DNA of 64,000 bases from Aptenodytes patagonicus (Eukaryota > Chordata > Aves > Sphenisciformes > Spheniscidae). The DNA lies in assembly GCF_965638725.1 (NCBI RefSeq), contig NC_134963.1, positions 15,900,501-15,964,500 on the forward strand, in the 5' to 3' direction. The notes under the pieces are model-generated. The model had not been told where the DNA came from. It did no database searches and saw only the letters and a list, made by a program, of their open reading frames with translations. Positions within the stretch are counted from its first letter, which is position 1. Every line of letters begins with the position of its first letter. Of the stretch, positions 60,701-64,000 are shown piece after piece. The position numbers were made by a program, and so were the translations under genes.

Positions 60701-62633
60701 ACTCTGAAAATAATAACAATTCTTACTAGTTAGAAATGAGTCACTAGATGAAAGCTGATCCCTTCAAAAAGTCTGAAGGTATCTCTTTGGTGGCTGGGCC
60801 GGGGCAGCGGTGTAGGTGGCAGTGCTGTTTTACACTAAGGAGTGAACGGCTGGAAGGAAACCCTTCTGGCGTGTGGTTTGTGTCTACTGAAGCAAATCAG
60901 CTTCTGCTCCCCATCCACAGAATGGAGAATTGGATTTGAGCTTGAGGTGGGGTACGAATGGCCCGTGCCACCCTCGCAGGGCGTGGTGAGTCCCTCTGTG
61001 GTTCTTCCTGCGGCTAAATTAATTTGTATTTTTTCAGGCTGGATGCGGTGGTTTCGTTTGTTATTCAGAGGTCGGTGAATTGGTGGGACTCACGGCTCGG
61101 TGGGACTGACGGCATCGGTGTACCTGGAGAGCCGTGTGTGGCTTCCCATCCCTGTGGGATGTCTGATGTCCCTTGGGACAAGGTAAAGGGGATATCTGAG
61201 TGCACTACTGTCATTTAGGACCCTGCAGAGCATTTCATCCAGTGCTGCCAAATGGTTCGTCACCCCTGAGCTCGGCCCCAAGGGAACGAGAAGCTCCACG
61301 GAAACGACATTTACTTGCGCCTGGTTTTCTTAAACCACCTACCCAGGGTGGCACTTTATTTCCAAGCATCATGTTGCTCTCGGCTGCCGTAGCTCAGGGA
61401 TGCTGCGGTTCACCGGTGGCGGGTCGTTGGTGGTTTGCTCCGTGCTCTGATCCGAGGCGATGCAGCAGGAGCAGGTTGCCCTCTCCTGGCACGCTCCTTC
61501 CATGAAGCCCTGACTCCCCGTGGCGCTCGGCAGGATTTGCCGTGAGGCTCCCCAGCTCTTGCAGAAGAGACGTCCCTGCAGAGAGCTTGGTGTTGCAGGT
61601 GCTGAAGATATTTGCTTGCCTATACTTGACTTTGCGACTGGCCTTTCACGGATGACTTACGAGAGAGGGGTTTAGCAGCCAGACCCTGCTCAAACGCTCT
61701 CCAGTGGGGCAGGAGAGTCAGCTCTGCTGGTGGGGCTGGTGGGGAGGAGCTGCTACTCCTTTCTTCAGCATTTCACTTCTTTCCCCAGGCCCAGGCGTGC
61801 TTCAGGCCGCTTGCAGCACGCGGAGCCCCCTGGGGACCCCAGAACATCCACCGCACCGAGATGCTGGGGTGGAAACAGCTCATCCGACCGGCCTGTGCTG
61901 GCATCTTGCGGTGCTTTGTGCTCTTGCAGCGCCTCATCTCCTCCTGGTGTTGAAATCGGCTTTGACGCAGGCAGACACTCCTTTGGGGCATTTCCTTGGA
62001 TCCAGCCTGGGAAAATTTATAATTCTTGTTGAGTTTAGGAGTCTTTAAGTTAAGATTGTCATGCTAGGAAGTGAAGAACAACTTCAAGAGAATTTAATGC
62101 CACTTTTATTCTGCTCAGCTTTTTATCTTATTTCAAGAAAATCTCTCTTTCATAGTAACTTGTAGCCTCCTCCCTCGGCTCCACTGGCGAGAGGTGGGGT
62201 GCATGGAGCGCTGCTCCTGCCGGGAGGCAGCGGAGGGGTGTCTGCTGGGGGTCTCAGCCCCGCTGGGCTGAGCGCACTGCGTCCTCCACCCCTCAGGAAG
62301 GGCCCGGGATCCCCCCTGGTCAGGAAGGGAGTTGGGGGCGGCAGGAATTGGGGCTTTAGCCGAGGTGGTCGTGGAGTGACCCTGCAGGTGGGACAGCTCA
62401 GAAGTGCCGGGGGCTCTGCAGCCCGAGGAGCGCCTGCATATGGTGCAGGAAGGTGGAGGCAGAGCAGCGAGCCGTCTCTCCGTGTCTGTGTGGCAGCAGA
62501 GCCTGAGGATGGAGCAGGCGATGGGGCGGCCATGAGGCTGGGTAAGTTGCCTGGGAGCTTTGCGGGACGTTGAGCCCTTCGCAGGTGGCTTCAGTCCTGT
62601 GGGGAGGGAAGAGGCATGGAGCCACACGGGAGC

Positions 62634-62675
62634 TGAGGTTGGGTGGTACCTCTGGAGGTCATCCAATCCCAGGAA
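62634..62675 (-). mobile_element. Possible very short CR1 3'-end remnant
   Basis: The + strand reads GGTTGGGTGG, then TACCTCTGGAGGTCATCCAA, close to the antisense avian CR1 3' end (GGTTGGAAGGGACCTCTGGA, then a GGTCATC-type continuation). The match stops after about 40 bp, so it could be chance. Confidence 0.35.
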
Positions 62676-64000
62676 ATGTTTTATTCTGCGATTAAAAATC
62701 CCAGGAGCTTCATTTGCATAGCTCTAATTGATTGTAAGTCTCTTCTCTTTATGGCTGCAGTCCGTAACTCTCCTTTCCCTGCGTTTTTGCCAAGTGCAGT
62801 TGGCACTGCGGTCCCGTACGTCAACCCGCGGCATGAGGCTCTGTGCTCTGCAGGGGTTTTTCTTCGTCATGCTGATGGTTCCTCTGCTAAACATCACCAT
62901 CACTGCTAGCTTCTTACAAGGATTTGCTTCCTCTATAACTTCCTTAGTTAAATGTTGGTATTTTGGGATGGGCAGTGGAGAAACTCCCAAGGCCTTCAGC
63001 CAGCACTTTACAGACTGCCACAGAAGCGAGACACGAGGTATTTCCCCTGTCGCTGAAATACAGCTGTTGCGAATATTGTAAGACCGTTCAACTACAGTTT
63101 AGAACGGAGCAAGAAAGAAATACAAAATTAAACTACAAGGGGTCTTAAGGAAGGAGATCGATGGGGTTTAAAGAGGACAGCAGCACTAATAGCACTTACA
63201 AAAAGCACTCTGCAGTCATGATCATAAAGGTTTGATGATGCAGCAGATGCCTTCTTGTAGCAGTGGAAGTAGATGCTCCCAACGTACCTAGGATTTTCAG
63301 GAGCACATTGGGAATGGGTGGGATGCGTGTTCCTGAAGCCTGTTGTCTGGACCCCTCCCTGGCTTTTCTGCCATGTCTATGTTGATTTGAGTTTTTCTCG
63401 AGCAGTTTTATAATCACACAGAGCAAGGGTGTGGACAGACTAGATGGAGAAGGGGTGGAGGGAGGTGAGCGGTGCAGTGGGGGTCCCTTGGCCATGCCCA
63501 GGACCCAGCGGGGATGCTGAGCCGCCGGTTTCTGTGACTTCTGGTTGCCTGTGGAGCCCTTGCAGTCCCAAACAGGGACAGCCCGATCCCCGCTGGAGCA
63601 GCGCAGCCGCAGCAGTGTTGCACTGGATCCACATCTTCTACGCTGCTAGTCTTTGAAGAAAAGGGAAAACGTCCTTTGGGTGTGAAGCAAAGCCTATGCC
63701 TGACCTCCTACATGTAGGCAAGGCGACGGATCTGGTGATTTATGAGTGTTTTCCTCACCGAAGGGGAAGTTGTAGTGAAAGGAGGTGGCAACCCACAACA
63801 CCTGAAGTCCCTGCGGGTCCTTGTTCCCCTTTCTGGGAAAGGGAGCTCTGCCTGACCCACCCAGGGGTCCCCAGGACCACCCTTCCAGTGGCTCACCAGG
63901 CTCTCCTGTAGGACCCCTGTCCTGGGATGAGTGTGAAGCGATTTGAGCACTCGACCCAGCCCCAGCCTAAGCTTTCCCTGGGAGGCTGTGCTGGAGGCGA

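Larger units (their letters stand above)
45609..64000 (+). other. OSBP2: OSBP2 intron 2 (continues past the window)
   Basis: I looked for the next family exon (acidic SDDSGDDDE-like start, then LSTCNDLIAKHG) and did not find it in any frame, so the remainder is treated as intron. It contains a 17-bp tandem array (47.47 kb), a 44-nt exon-like segment (48,109-48,152), an old CR1-like fragment (51.05-51.33 kb), an AT repeat (53.1 kb), a CTG/CAG inverted repeat (54.7 kb) and a tiny CR1 3' remnant (62.6 kb). The many short open frames have no recognisable domains. Confidence 0.75.

Noticed and set aside
62133-62666. 177-codon minus-strand frame near the right end
   Set aside because: Low-complexity Pro/Arg/Ser-rich product in a GC-rich stretch with competing frames on both strands and no homology.

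Overview
This is a 64 kb window of vertebrate nuclear DNA, almost certainly from a bird. It has intron-split genes with canonical GT/AG sites and two CpG-island promoters. It has no bacterial-style gene packing. Its recognisable interspersed repeats are all CR1-type LINE fragments carrying the avian CR1 3' end (a terminal copy of the ATTCTATG motif). The youngest copy resembles the CR1-J type common in neoavian birds, but the species cannot be named from this.

Layout. Bases 1-3,640 contain no gene I can identify; an AT-rich, enhancer-like patch lies near 2.92-3.17 kb. A GC-rich promoter (about 3.64-4.0 kb) with a perfect RFX X-box precedes IQCD (also called DRC10), the nexin-dynein regulatory complex subunit 10 of motile cilia. 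IQCD lies on the + strand with four coding exons between 4,902 and 10,472 (425 codons) and a poly(A) signal at 10,807. About 3 kb of intergenic DNA follows. A second, very GC-rich CpG island (about 13.6-14.66 kb) drives OSBP2 (ORP4, oxysterol-binding-protein-related protein) on the + strand. Its first coding exon (13,942-14,210) and second coding exon (45,400-45,608) together make up the PH domain. They are separated by a 31.2 kb intron. From 45,609 to the end of the window I find no further convincing OSBP2 exon, so the rest of the gene, including the sterol-binding ORD, must lie to the right.

The OSBP2 introns hold at least three CR1 fragments of different ages and possibly two more, simple repeats, a 17-bp tandem array that ends in two overlapping hairpins, a CTG/CAG inverted repeat, and a few GC-rich or AT-rich patches of possible regulatory use.

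The two genes have unrelated jobs (ciliary dynein regulation; sterol/PI4P handling at membrane contact sites). From memory, their human counterparts lie on 12q24 and 22q12, so their adjacency here reflects the avian chromosome that combines those two blocks. I did not find a convincing novel biological system. The most useful second-look items are the X-box, the short and possibly alternatively started OSBP2 N-terminus, the IQCD-OSBP2 junction and the tandem-repeat hairpins.
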